A stretch of DNA of 64,000 nucleotides from Paenibacillus vini (GCF_018403325.1 NZ_BOSL01000018.1:15312-79311); one strand, 5' to 3'. Shown: positions 1 through 8,034, counted from the first letter of the stretch. Made by a program: numbers and translations. The notes: a model not told the origin generated them from the letters alone.

Positions 1-1293
1 AAAGCTAACAGTCGTCGCATTGCCGGCGGCATCACTCACGACAAGCGTGTAGCTGCCTTCTGCACTTATCGTAGTGCCCGAAGTATACGGCTGGTCGTTT
101 AACAGAGCATTCCCCTCTGTAAACGTAATCGTTCGATCCGTATTATAACTCACCCCGTTCACGACACCGGAAACGGCTGGAGGTGTTTTATCAACAGTAA
201 AAGATACCGTCGTTATATTGCCGGCCGAATCCCTGACCACAAGCGTATAATTACCGTCCGTACTTACTTTACCGCCCAAAACAAACGGTATACCATTTAA
301 TGTAGCTGTCCCTTCATCGGACGTTATTGTGATGTCGGTATTATACAATCCGCCTTGGGTAACCCCCGTTATTATAGGAGGAATGGTATCCAGCGTTATG
401 GAGTCTTGATAGATCACGGATTCTGCATTCGAGCTGTCGCGAAGCTGATAATAGACTGTTTTAAGTCCGTCTCCGGTGGTCAGCGTCCAAGATCTCGTTG
501 CTGCAGCCGCCTCCCAGTCCGACCAATCGACCCCATCGTTAGATAATCTCATTTCAACAGAATCACCGTTGGGATCACTGTTCGTCAAATTCAAATTCAC
601 ACTGGTTGTATTGGTATAAAGCATCCCTCCAGCGATTTCAACCGAGCCCGTCGGAGGCTGATTTTCCTCATAGGTAACAATCAGCTGCGGACGCTTGTAG
701 GCATTGTCTATTTCTTTAGAGTAAATCATCATTTTCACAGTATCAGTTAAGGACTCATTCCCTGTCAGCACAAAAGTAACATTCCGATCGTTTGCGTCTG
801 TCTGTACATTAACAATAGAGGTTACGTCTATGGACAGTTTCTGATCTTCCCCGGGATTTGGAATCTCGTTGTAATTTACATGTACAGGGGGTCCATCCAG
901 TTGAAAGGTGGGAAATACCAGATCGTCATCCATCATCGTGTTATTGGGAGAACCCCAAACATCGATGTAAAATTCATTCCCATTAAGAGGATCAACGTCC
1001 GCTACTAAAGTAAGCTGAAGCTCGTATTTAGTAACTGTTCCTGGGATCGACCCGAGGTTAAAACGAAGGGCTGCTCTAGCAGGTTCTACTGGACCAAAAG
1101 GATCTGTTGTGCCCACATATAATTGTTGGGCAGTGTCATCCGTCCCGACATAACTATTCCCTACGGCAAGAAGATCCGCTTCCACTTCCAAATTTCTCGT
1201 AGAGGCATGTGCCGTTGTACTTAGCAGCGCCGGAGATACGACTCCGGCAAGCAGTAATACCGCCAGGACAACGGATAATGTCTTTCTGTACAT
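1..1293 (-). CDS. Secreted protein with Ig-like repeats, 3' end cut by window
   Basis: This gene is partial: 431 codons are visible and the C-terminus lies beyond the left edge. The ATG at 1293 follows a GGGGGGAT ribosome site. Residues 1-31 form a signal peptide (Lys/Arg, a Leu/Val/Ala core, then AHA-S). Residues about 32-205 resemble a DNRLRE/CBM96-type beta-sandwich, with a conserved 'ARAALRFNL' strand and a closing 'KRPQLIVTYEE'. From about residue 305 two tandem units of roughly 60 residues follow, each with 'YN-D-TIT-EG-A-LN' and 'YTLVV-D-AGN-TTVSF', typical of Ig-like repeats in Gram-positive surface proteins. It is probably exported to the wall or medium. Its function is not recognised. 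It lies downstream of the tail-collar operon but is separated from it by a terminator. Confidence 0.85.
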   Translation of the reverse strand, partial: MYRKTLSVVLAVLLLAGVVSPALLSTTAHASTRNLEVEADLLAVGNSYVGTDDTAQQLYVGTTDPFGPVEPARAALRFNLGSIPGTVTKYELQLTLVADVDPLNGNEFYIDVWGSPNNTMMDDDLVFPTFQLDGPPVHVNYNEIPNPGEDQKLSIDVTSIVNVQTDANDRNVTFVLTGNESLTDTVKMMIYSKEIDNAYKRPQLIVTYEENQPPTGSVEIAGGMLYTNTTSVNLNLTNSDPNGDSVEMRLSNDGVDWSDWEAAAATRSWTLTTGDGLKTVYYQLRDSSNAESVIYQDSITLDTIPPIITGVTQGGLYNTDITITSDEGTATLNGIPFVLGGKVSTDGNYTLVVRDSAGNITTVSFTVDKTPPAVSGVVNGVSYNTDRTITFTEGNALLNDQPYTSGTTISAEGSYTLVVSDAAGNATTVSF

Positions 1294-1326
1294 AAAAGAT
1301 ATCCCCCCATATTTAAATAATAGTTT

Positions 1327-1366
1327 AAAAGTAAAATGACCTGAAATCCTTATAGAAGTCAGGTCA
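1327..1366 (-). terminator. Rho-independent terminator of the tail-collar operon
   Basis: Eight-base arms TGACCTGA (1337-1344) and TCAGGTCA (1359-1366) form a hairpin. On the minus strand it is followed by TTTTACTTTT. It lies just after the stop of the gene ending at 1395. Confidence 0.8.
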
Positions 1367-1394
1367 GTGAGTTGAAAATAGAATATAAATCAGA

Positions 1395-1916
1395 TTACGA
1401 TCTGGGAGGGAAAATCCCCTCCAGTGCAATAATAAAATTAAGTCCAAGATACGGCTGTCTATTATTGTGCGGCTGGGTGCCGCCTTGTGGTTGAATTGCT
1501 CTTGGACTCATGGGCGTATCCGGAGCAGTTCCGTAGATTTTTTGCCCGCTTAATCCGGCAGAGTTAGTCCAGATCGCCCCTGTGGGGGTAGCGACTCCAT
1601 TAGATACGGATTGGCTGTTCGGAACATGCGAATGTGAAGGAATTTGAGTTTCCAGCAGCGTGACGGCAGCTGAACCTGCCGGTTCACCAACCCTGTAATC
1701 GCGCAATCCGGGACCTCGTCCCTGGTGAATCGGAGCCCGGCCCTGGAAATTCGGAAGGGCAAAGGTGGTTTTTCCGTCACCTCCGTATTGCGTCCCCAAC
1801 AGGGAGAACAAAGCCGTATATCGGGTAAGCGGGAGCAATTGACCGTTACAAAACGCCCAGCCTTTAGGCTCAAAATTTCCGGCAAACAAACGAATTTCTC
1901 CAAGAAACTGGTCCAT
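1395..1916 (-). CDS. Tail-collar domain protein (MdpB-like), copy 1
   Basis: A 173-residue protein. The ATG at 1916 was chosen because it follows AGGAGGAG and begins 'MDQFLGEIRLFAGNF', the conserved start of the family; the longer open frame upstream has no such support. The N-terminal 60 residues match the phage Tail Collar fold ('GWAFCNGQLLP', 'LFSLLGTQYGGDGKTTFALPN', 'GRAPIH'). The C-terminal part has the 'QPHNNRQPYLGLNFIIALEGIFP' ending of the microcystin-dependent MdpB-like family. No signal peptide is present. It is the last of three tandem paralogues. Its physiological role is unknown, and no other phage structural gene is nearby. Confidence 0.88.
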   Translation of the reverse strand: MDQFLGEIRLFAGNFEPKGWAFCNGQLLPLTRYTALFSLLGTQYGGDGKTTFALPNFQGRAPIHQGRGPGLRDYRVGEPAGSAAVTLLETQIPSHSHVPNSQSVSNGVATPTGAIWTNSAGLSGQKIYGTAPDTPMSPRAIQPQGGTQPHNNRQPYLGLNFIIALEGIFPPRS

Positions 1917-1926
1917 GCTGCTCCTC

Positions 1927-2421
1927 CTAATTCCTTGACGGGTAAATTCCGTTAATGGCAATACAAAAAGACAACACATTATAAGGCTGCATATTGTTAT
2001 GAGGCTGGCTTTGTCCCGTCGTGGATAGAGCGTTAGAGCTCATTTGTGTAGTTGCCTCAGCCGCATACATAGACGAGGGGGCAGTCCCCCAAACATTATT
2101 CGCCGCTTTGTTTGAGGACGAAGTACCAGCTCCGAATACGAAATGCGTATGTTGAGGCATTTCTTGGACCGTTAATGTATGATGCTCTTCGCCTGCGGAT
2201 TGTCCAAGCTGTACACCATTGCCCGGGTGAACGGGCACTCTACCTCTAAGATCCGGCAGGGCAAACGTAGTAACCCCGTCACCGCCGTAAATGGTACCCA
2301 GTAAGGAATATAAAGCCTGGTTCTGATGAATCGGGAGAGTCTGTCCATTGCATGCGGCCCAGCCTTTAGGGACAATCCCGAAAGAAAACGAGCGAATTTC
2401 ACCTAGGAAAGGTTCAGACAT
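1927..2421 (-). CDS. Tail-collar domain protein (MdpB-like), copy 2
   Basis: A 164-residue paralogue of its two neighbours. The start at 2421 follows GAGGAGG and gives 'MSEPFLGEIRSFSFG'. It has the Tail Collar signature 'GWAACNGQTLP', 'LYSLLGTIYGGDGVTTFALPDLRGRVPVH', a His-rich 'MPQHTH' segment, and the C-terminal 'QPHNNMQPYNVLSFCIAINGIYP'. Its stop sits 10 nt before the start of copy 1, so they are almost certainly co-transcribed. The central region (about residues 90-140) is the least similar between the copies, as expected if that part defines specificity. Function unknown. Confidence 0.88.
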   Translation of the reverse strand: MSEPFLGEIRSFSFGIVPKGWAACNGQTLPIHQNQALYSLLGTIYGGDGVTTFALPDLRGRVPVHPGNGVQLGQSAGEEHHTLTVQEMPQHTHFVFGAGTSSSNKAANNVWGTAPSSMYAAEATTQMSSNALSTTGQSQPHNNMQPYNVLSFCIAINGIYPSRN

Positions 2422-2441
2422 AATAATCCTCCTCAAAATTT

Positions 2442-2960
2442 TTAACCCTGCATCGGATAAACACCAAATAATGAGATAATAAAGGTGGTCGTTAAAATCG
2501 GCATCACATTGTCATGCGCCTGATTTCCGCCGGAAGGAGTAATCCCGGCTGGATTCATGGTTCCGTTCGGTTCGCCGACCACATAGGGCCTTGCGTTGCT
2601 TGATCCCCAAACGTTATTTTGCGGGCTAACCGACTCACTGGCTCCAGCATTTGCGGAAACCATATGCGTATGAGCAGGAAGTTGTCCGGTAGTTAAAGTA
2701 GCCGTTTCAGAGCCTCCAAGCTGTCCTAGCGCATACAAGGTTCTTGTAACAGGATTTTGACCGGTATGCAGAGGAATTCGCCCTCTTAAATCAGGGAGAG
2801 CGAAAGTATTCCGTCCGTCACCTCCGTAGGTTGTGCCCAAAAGCATAAACAAGAGGTCATATTCGCTAATGGATAACAGACTTCCGTCACAAAAGGCCCA
2901 ACCGGCAGGCGCAAAGTTCCCCGCAAACATGCGGATTTCTCCAATATAGGGCTCACTCAT
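2442..2960 (-). CDS. Tail-collar domain protein (MdpB-like), copy 3
   Basis: A 172-residue paralogue and the first of the three tail-collar genes in the operon. The ATG at 2960 follows GAGAGGGG and gives 'MSEPYIGEIRMFAGNF'; an in-frame TTG six bases upstream is less likely. Motifs are 'GWAFCDGSLLS', 'LFMLLGTTYGGDGRNTFALPDLRGRIPLHTG', 'LPAHTHMV' and the C-terminal 'QAHDNVMPILTTTFIISLFGVYP'. The gene starts 18 nt after the stop of the GNAT acetyltransferase. Function unknown. These proteins share the receptor-proximal fold of phage tail fibres, but here they stand alone in a bacterial operon. Confidence 0.88.
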   Translation of the reverse strand: MSEPYIGEIRMFAGNFAPAGWAFCDGSLLSISEYDLLFMLLGTTYGGDGRNTFALPDLRGRIPLHTGQNPVTRTLYALGQLGGSETATLTTGQLPAHTHMVSANAGASESVSPQNNVWGSSNARPYVVGEPNGTMNPAGITPSGGNQAHDNVMPILTTTFIISLFGVYPMQG

Positions 2961-2978
2961 TTCCAAATCCCCTCTCCC

Positions 2979-3458
2979 TCATTGTCCGGATGGATACGGA
3001 TACCAACTCATTTTCAAGTACAGGTCATCCGAACTACCGGTTAGCTTAAAGCCCAGCCTTTCATAAAGCCGCCGGGCACGGTTATTTGACATAACTTGAA
3101 GCTCAATTGTTTGTGATTTCGCTATAGCCGCCTGCTGCAGCTGCCTGATCAGCGATTCTCCAATTCCACGGCTTCGAAAGCCTGGAAGCATTGAAATATC
3201 AACCAAGCTGATTACACCCGTAGTCCGATTAAGGATAATACGCCCAGCCGGCTTTCCTTCGTAAGAGATAATGAATTGCTCCGCATCGGGATATTGCAGC
3301 AAGTACGAACCCTTTTGCAACCTCCACTGCATATCCAGAAACTGCTCAATCTGCGTCTCTTCCCAGCCCCATAGCAAAATCTCGTCTCTTCTCGTCGAAG
3401 CATACAAGTGGTATAAGAACAATTCGTCTTCGATCCCTGCCAGTCTTGTTTCTATCAT
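2979..3458 (-). CDS. GNAT-family N-acetyltransferase
   Basis: About 159 residues from the ATG at 3458 (preceded by AAAGG, giving 'MIETRLAGIEDELF'). A GTG at 3536 would add 26 residues but lacks a ribosome site. The acetyl-CoA-binding motif A is clear: 'SLVDISMLPGFRSRGIGESLIRQL' contains R-G-I-G. It is followed by 'IELQVMSNNRARRLYERLGFKLTGSSDDLYLKMSW', the usual end of the fold. Such enzymes move an acetyl group to an amine; the substrate is not evident. It heads the operon with the three tail-collar genes, so it may modify those proteins or a small molecule linked to them. Confidence 0.85.
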   Translation of the reverse strand: MIETRLAGIEDELFLYHLYASTRRDEILLWGWEETQIEQFLDMQWRLQKGSYLLQYPDAEQFIISYEGKPAGRIILNRTTGVISLVDISMLPGFRSRGIGESLIRQLQQAAIAKSQTIELQVMSNNRARRLYERLGFKLTGSSDDLYLKMSWYPYPSGQ

Positions 3459-3642
3459 ACTAAGCCTTTCGTATGGATTTGGATTAGCCGTTTGCTGACT
3501 TGAATTGATAAATTTCCTGTCTACGACAAAAATCACTATTTTACGTTAGTAATTCTACATTTATTTGGATATTCCTTCCTTAATTCATAAAAATAATTAG
3601 TTTTGTCAATGGTGCTAACAACCCATGCCTCTGGAACGCAAA

Positions 3643-3678
3643 TAGGGCCAGACATATAACGCCTGGCCCTACTTTTTT
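3643..3678. terminator. Strong hairpin between convergent/tandem units
   Basis: Arms TAGGGCCAG (3643-3651) and CTGGCCCTA (3663-3671) pair perfectly. The plus strand continues CTTTTTT, giving a textbook plus-strand terminator, while the minus strand continues TTTGCG. No plus-strand gene ends here, so it probably stops the minus-strand transcript ending at 3710 or blocks antisense transcription into the acetyltransferase operon. Confidence 0.6.
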
Positions 3679-3709
3679 CTCAACTTTAATAATGGATATA
3701 TCCGAGGTA

Positions 3710-3961
3710 TTAGCTGCAGCACATTACAGCTTTATTGATATCCGACTTCTTTATATGAACATTACCAAGCTCATCTGTTCTGAACTCAATCTCATTGTCG
3801 CCAAGTCTTTGCTCAAGAGACGTTCGCGTTTCGTCGGTAAGAGCGTTCGTTTCCGCGAAAATGACATAAGGATCCGATTTAGTACAACTTGCTATGGATA
3901 TACAGGCCATTGCTAAGATCGAGACGAAAACCGCCTTCCTGCGAAAAGAATCTAGTTTCAT
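3710..3961 (-). CDS. Small predicted lipoprotein
   Basis: An 83-residue protein starting at the ATG at 3961 after AGGGGGATGAA. Residues 1-26 form a lipoprotein signal with lipobox I-A-S-C, so the mature protein of about 58 residues should be lipid-anchored outside the membrane. The rest is polar and charged, with 'LTDETRTSLEQRLGDNEIEFRTDELGNVHIKKSD', which looks like a small alpha/beta domain. It ends with two Cys. It lies 21 nt downstream of the S66 peptidase stop and is likely co-transcribed. No family recognised. Confidence 0.65.
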   Translation of the reverse strand: MKLDSFRRKAVFVSILAMACISIASCTKSDPYVIFAETNALTDETRTSLEQRLGDNEIEFRTDELGNVHIKKSDINKAVMCCS

Positions 3962-3982
3962 TTCATCCCCCTGGCCGAGTAT

Positions 3983-5002
3983 TTAAGGTCTAAAACACTG
4001 TTTAACCGTCCCTTTTCCTTCATTAACCTCAACCTCGGCATATGCACCGTTTATAAACGTAACCTGCGGGGGAACATGGCCGCAATCGATATCATAAATC
4101 ACCGGAATTCCTAATTCCCGGGACAACTCCTCATATATATCTTCTAAAGTATAATTTTCAACAGGCCGATTTACGCCGCTTCTGCCGAACATAATCCCGG
4201 AACAATGATCGAACCACCCGGCGAGTTTCATCTGAACCAGTGATCTGCGTATGTCCGTGGTTACCAGTTCACAGTTTTCCAAATACCAAATGACCGGTTC
4301 ATTATGGATATGAGCACTTTGAAAATGCCGCACGTCCCCAAAAGGGGTACCGATCAAATGCCGGATCGTATCGATACAGCCTCCCAGCAGGCGGCCTTGT
4401 AATTTTGCACCCGATCCCGATACAACCTTCCAATGAGTCTGCTCCGTTAAATGGAAAACAAACGGGGACTCGGCTTCGTGGTTCCATTCTTTTTGATATA
4501 GCGGCGATGAATGCTGTTCGATAGATTCCCCTGGCTTAGTTGATAATACGGATTGCCACATAGCTGTCGTTTCGTCGCTGTACTCGCCCCTTAAGTCGAT
4601 CAGATTCGTTCCATGTGCCGTAGCGAGACCCGTTTTCAGAGTGACGGCCAGCAGCAGCACACTGAGATCCGAATAGCCCAAAATCCACTTGCTTTTCAAG
4701 TGTTCAAAATCGACGTATTCCAAAATTTCGATTAACAATTCTCCGCCCCAGGGAGGAATAATCAGGTCGATGTTTTCATCTTGCATCATTTCGTTGAATT
4801 CCTTGGCACGAGTTTCAGCTGGCGCTGATTTGGCCTTATGCTGGGTCCACACCGTTTCGCCGCAAACCACGCTGTAGCCTCTTAACTTAAGCCGATCACA
4901 GGCACGGTTGACTAAATCATGCAGGTTCTCTTCCACTCCGGAAGAAGGTGCGGTTACCCCGATTGTTGTTGCTCCTTCTTTTAAAATAGGATATCGAATC
5001 AT
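3983..5002 (-). CDS. S66-family serine peptidase (LD-carboxypeptidase / MccF-like)
   Basis: About 339 residues from 'MIRYPILKEGATTIGVTAPSSGV' (ATG at 5002); an ATG at 5014 is an alternative start. The S66 family includes cytoplasmic LD-carboxypeptidases that trim muropeptides, and MccF enzymes that cleave acyl-sulfamoyl adenylates such as microcin C. The nucleophile Ser is in 'ILGYSDLSVLL' and the His in 'IYDIDCGHVPPQVTF'. A mid-protein Glu (in 'IWYLENCELVTTDIRRSLVQM') would complete the triad. Length fits the family. The insertion between the two halves and the 'PPWGGELLIEIL' stretch resemble the MccF-like branch more than classical LdcA. No signal peptide. A small lipoprotein follows. Confidence 0.88.
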   Translation of the reverse strand: MIRYPILKEGATTIGVTAPSSGVEENLHDLVNRACDRLKLRGYSVVCGETVWTQHKAKSAPAETRAKEFNEMMQDENIDLIIPPWGGELLIEILEYVDFEHLKSKWILGYSDLSVLLLAVTLKTGLATAHGTNLIDLRGEYSDETTAMWQSVLSTKPGESIEQHSSPLYQKEWNHEAESPFVFHLTEQTHWKVVSGSGAKLQGRLLGGCIDTIRHLIGTPFGDVRHFQSAHIHNEPVIWYLENCELVTTDIRRSLVQMKLAGWFDHCSGIMFGRSGVNRPVENYTLEDIYEELSRELGIPVIYDIDCGHVPPQVTFINGAYAEVEVNEGKGTVKQCFRP

Positions 5003-5103
5003 TTCAATCACCATCCTGCTCTATTTAATGAAAGTTATTTCTACAAATCATACATTACAAAGGATATAACAGGTAGTGATTTCCTGAAAATAATTTAGAG
5101 TCA

Positions 5104-5901
5104 TCAGTTGGCATTGCTAAAAAGACCGATAATCCGCTCAGCCAACGGCTTCCATAAATGCGGATATTCCTGGTTGATTAACTGCCTCACCTGCTCGGCC
5201 CGGATACTGCTGAAATCTTGATCCTGAACGACAAGCGTGTAGGCTCCGTTTACCGTATCGCCAATGGCAATGTGCCCGCTCGCATATCCTCCTATAGCGA
5301 TGTGCGAAGCGATGGCGCCGCCGCCTAATGAGAACATACCGATCGACAAACCGCCAATCGTCAGAATTCCTAGCGCAAGCCCGCCGATGGCCAGAAGGCC
5401 GGTCGCGACTCCCCCAACTCCCAGCAGCAAGCCAATTGCCAGCGCCGCCAGACTGATAAGGCCCCCGGCAAGCACCCCGATACTCAGGCCGCCCAGCGCA
5501 AGGATTCCAATCGACAAGGCCCCAATTGAAATATTGCCGACAGCAATGATTCCCTTGGCGACTTTAATACCGCGTCCTAAATGAATATGAACGAGCGGGA
5601 TTCCGAATAACTTTGCTTTACTTTTGTACTCAAAATGAAAATAAGGACGCCAACCTGCCGGGACAATTCCCGGGACTTGGGATGGGGTTTCCTCGACAAC
5701 ACCCGGAATATCCTTGACCAGATGATCTATCGTTACGTGAAAAAGTTCACTTAATGCGATCATCTTATCCATCTCAGGATACGACTGCCCCGATTCCCAC
5801 TTGGATACGGCTTGCCTGGATACACCAATTACCTCCGCCAAATTTTCCTGGGACATTCCCTTTTGTTTTCTGTAGCTTTGCAGTTTTTCCGCAAAGTTCA
5901 T
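5104..5901 (-). CDS. XRE-type HTH protein with long Gly/Ile repeat domain
   Basis: About 265 residues; the ATG at 5901 is set by GAGGTGA five bases upstream. Residues 1-62 are a helix-turn-helix of the XRE/Cro class ('LQSYRKQKGMSQENLAEVIGVSRQAVSKWESGQSYPEMDK'). After a linker comes 'FHFEYKSKAKLFGIPLVHIHLG', then about 120 residues (roughly 105-225) of short hydrophobic repeats rich in I-G, L-G-G and S-I-G. These could be a beta-solenoid or a bundle of membrane segments. A polar tail of about 40 residues ends the protein. Proteins pairing this HTH with such repeats occur in Firmicutes, but I know of no proven function. It is probably a DNA-binding regulator linked to the membrane or to a scaffold. 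Confidence 0.82.
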   Translation of the reverse strand: MNFAEKLQSYRKQKGMSQENLAEVIGVSRQAVSKWESGQSYPEMDKMIALSELFHVTIDHLVKDIPGVVEETPSQVPGIVPAGWRPYFHFEYKSKAKLFGIPLVHIHLGRGIKVAKGIIAVGNISIGALSIGILALGGLSIGVLAGGLISLAALAIGLLLGVGGVATGLLAIGGLALGILTIGGLSIGMFSLGGGAIASHIAIGGYASGHIAIGDTVNGAYTLVVQDQDFSSIRAEQVRQLINQEYPHLWKPLAERIIGLFSNAN

Positions 5902-5993
5902 CGTCATCACCTCACGCACATCTTATAATAACGACCTATTTTCGGCTATCAAGTAAGGCTGGCAATGTGTCAACTACAGGTTGCGATGTGAAT

Positions 5994-6416
5994 TTAATAG
6001 CTTTTCTTGAAACTGTTCTCGTAATAATCGAAGAATGCCGAGATCTCGGACGCTTTCTGTCTCAAGGCCTCGTCATCGGTGATCAACTGCCAGCCATAGG
6101 TGAAATAAGGCTCCCAGTTGGTCTTGCTGATAGGTGAAAGATCATACTGCTGTTTAACCGCGTCGATCGCGTCTTTGTAGTCTTTGGTAAACTGTTTAAA
6201 AGCTTTATCGGTATCCACGAAAACGGGCATGTCTTTTTTGTTATAACCCATTCTGTAGGCCTCCTCGCCGTTTCCGAAAGAAAACTGTGGATATTGCGCA
6301 TCCATCTCCTTGACTACAACAGCAAGTTCATCTGATAAGCCCCCTGGATTGAAGCATCCCCCAAGCCCAAAAGCCATGCAAACTAATAGAAGCAACCCGA
6401 TAATCGGTTTTCTCAT
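5994..6416 (-). CDS. Predicted lipoprotein, unknown function
   Basis: A 140-residue protein with ATG at 6416 after TTAGGAGC. Residues 1-21 form a lipoprotein signal ending L-G-G-C, so Cys21 should carry lipid. The remainder is rich in aromatic and charged residues ('FSFGNGEEAYRMGYNKKDMPVFVDTDKAFKQFTKDYKDAIDAVKQQY'), suggesting a compact helical domain. No known family recognised. It lies between the XRE-repeat gene and the zinc-ribbon gene, all on the minus strand, but spacing of about 90-100 nt on each side does not prove one operon. Confidence 0.7.
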   Translation of the reverse strand: MRKPIIGLLLLVCMAFGLGGCFNPGGLSDELAVVVKEMDAQYPQFSFGNGEEAYRMGYNKKDMPVFVDTDKAFKQFTKDYKDAIDAVKQQYDLSPISKTNWEPYFTYGWQLITDDEALRQKASEISAFFDYYENSFKKSY

Positions 6417-6518
6417 GATAAGCTCCTAACCTCCTTAAGACTATCATTTGGCGATCCCAAAAAAATAAATCCGGAATTGCCTATAATTATATAGACAACC
6501 ACGGATTCGTTCCATCGT

Positions 6519-6752
6519 TTACTTAACTTCTATTGTTCCTTCTCTCATGCTAAAATAGCCGTTTTTCACAAAAGAGAGGATTCTGCTGACGCTGATTCCG
6601 GTTTGGTTGGAAATGTCCAATACGATCGTGTCCGGCCGGGCCTCAACGATACTGCGTATTTTCTTGTAGGTCGTTTCGCAGCTTTGGCACATCCGGCTCT
6701 CCGATCTTTCATATAAATTACCGCAAAAATCACAAATCCGATAGTTTCCCAT
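6519..6752 (-). CDS. YvyF-like zinc-ribbon/HTH protein
   Basis: A 77-residue protein starting at ATG 6752 after AAGGAG. Cys7-x-x-Cys10 and Cys22-x-x-Cys25 form a zinc ribbon. The C-terminal half ('ARPDTIVLDISNQTGISVSRILSFVKNGYFSMREG') looks like a small helix-turn-helix of the MerR/YvyF kind. The layout matches the flagellar-operon protein YvyF (TIGR03826), which in Bacillus lies beside flgM. No flagellar gene is near here, so this is a stray or duplicated copy, or a related regulator. Its target is unknown. Confidence 0.7.
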   Translation of the reverse strand: MGNYRICDFCGNLYERSESRMCQSCETTYKKIRSIVEARPDTIVLDISNQTGISVSRILSFVKNGYFSMREGTIEVK

Positions 6753-6910
6753 GATGTCTCCTTACGTTTCATTAATCTTTCGATTTTCAACCCAGCTGCG
6801 AGAATACTAGGAATATTATACTAGGATTTCAGAATTTTAAACAATATTAGTGATAAATTTCTCTTCAAGAGCGTTTAATCTATATAGATCGGAGAGGAGA
6901 TAACCTGAAT

Positions 6911-7927
6911 ATGAAAAAATGGATTTTGGCGATCTTGCTCACATCCCTGCTGGCATCACTGCTCATAGGCTGTTCTGACAAGTCTGACGACTCGGGCGTC
7001 CAGAAAGATCAGAATATAAAGCCTCCGGCGGAAACGCAGTCAGTAGATAACGGAACAGATGCGGATACAAACGCTGGCGCGAATACAAATACCAATTCAA
7101 ACGCAAACACAACTGTGGAGACTAAAATGCCTGGCCAACAACCCGAAGGGGAGCAACATCTCGCGGACATAGACAAATTAAGCACTTTGTTCGGGTTTAC
7201 GAATTCGGACGGCAGCCAAATCATCGTGACGGGGCAGAATGCCGGACTGGACACTTCCATGCCGGATTACGGAAAAATAATCGGTGAAGGCGGAAAAACT
7301 TACAGTGTAAAATTTGTGAAATGGCAAAAAGGCAGCGAGCAAAGCAACGGCCGGGACACCGCCAACAATTTCGCCCACCTGGAGGGTTATATTTTCGATG
7401 TAATCAACGGAAAGGCTGCTGGCAACGAGACCTACTATGTGGTGAATGAGCAGGACTTTGACCTGAAATCATTGATTAAAATTTCTTCCCCCGAGCAGAC
7501 GATGACAGATAAGGAGCTTGAAACGGAGGAAACGCTCAAGGATAACATCTCCCTCATGAAAGACCGGGGCGTAACCGATATGTGGAGTCTAGCCGACATC
7601 GGATCAGATCAAAAACTATATCTCGTTAAATTTGAAAATAAGGATAAGGACCGGCTATTCAGCATCGTCTTGTTTACCGGAGACGACTTCTTATTTCAGG
7701 ATTATCCTGCCATTGCCGAGGACGACTATTCCGTCTGGCGTGTGGATGACGGCGGCGAGGTGTCGCCTGACATGTTTCCGCTGCTCTTCGCCGCTGAAAC
7801 CAGGCAAGGTCTCCTGCTCGGCTTATCCTGGTGGGGATCTGAAGGACTCAACACCTTTTTCCTGGCGGAAAACGAGGGGAACCTCAAAGAACTGGAAATC
7901 AGTTACGGGCGGTATACCGCGCCTTGA
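6911..7927 (+). CDS. Predicted lipoprotein, unknown function
   Basis: A 338-residue protein from ATG 6911, with GGAGAGGAG upstream. Residues 1-21 are a lipoprotein signal (L-L-I-G-C). Residues about 22-75 are a low-complexity linker rich in Asp, Asn, Thr and Ala ('DTNAGANTNTNSNANTT'), typical of a tether from the membrane to a folded domain. The rest appears to be an alpha/beta domain of about 260 residues with no motif I recognise. It is transcribed alone and ends at a strong terminator. Confidence 0.72.
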   Translation: MKKWILAILLTSLLASLLIGCSDKSDDSGVQKDQNIKPPAETQSVDNGTDADTNAGANTNTNSNANTTVETKMPGQQPEGEQHLADIDKLSTLFGFTNSDGSQIIVTGQNAGLDTSMPDYGKIIGEGGKTYSVKFVKWQKGSEQSNGRDTANNFAHLEGYIFDVINGKAAGNETYYVVNEQDFDLKSLIKISSPEQTMTDKELETEETLKDNISLMKDRGVTDMWSLADIGSDQKLYLVKFENKDKDRLFSIVLFTGDDFLFQDYPAIAEDDYSVWRVDDGGEVSPDMFPLLFAAETRQGLLLGLSWWGSEGLNTFFLAENEGNLKELEISYGRYTAP

Positions 7928-7981
7928 TGGATTGAAGTCTCGAATCCGTTGCAATCTTGGCAGTAACAACCGAAGCAATCG

Positions 7982-8018
7982 GCAGACCGCTCAACGTAGT
8001 TGGGTGGTCTGCTTTTTT
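7982..8018 (+). terminator. Rho-independent terminator
   Basis: GCAGACC (7982-7988) pairs with GGTCTGC (8006-8012), with further pairing inside the loop, and is followed by six T (8013-8018). It ends the lipoprotein transcript and insulates the padR promoter. Confidence 0.9.
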
Positions 8019-8034
8019 GATGTGTTTTTGCCCC

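Noticed and set aside
1395-2960. Tail-collar genes as a prophage remnant.
   Set aside because: No integrase, capsid, portal, tape-measure or lysis gene nearby; the genes are intact, have good ribosome sites and end at a bacterial-type terminator.
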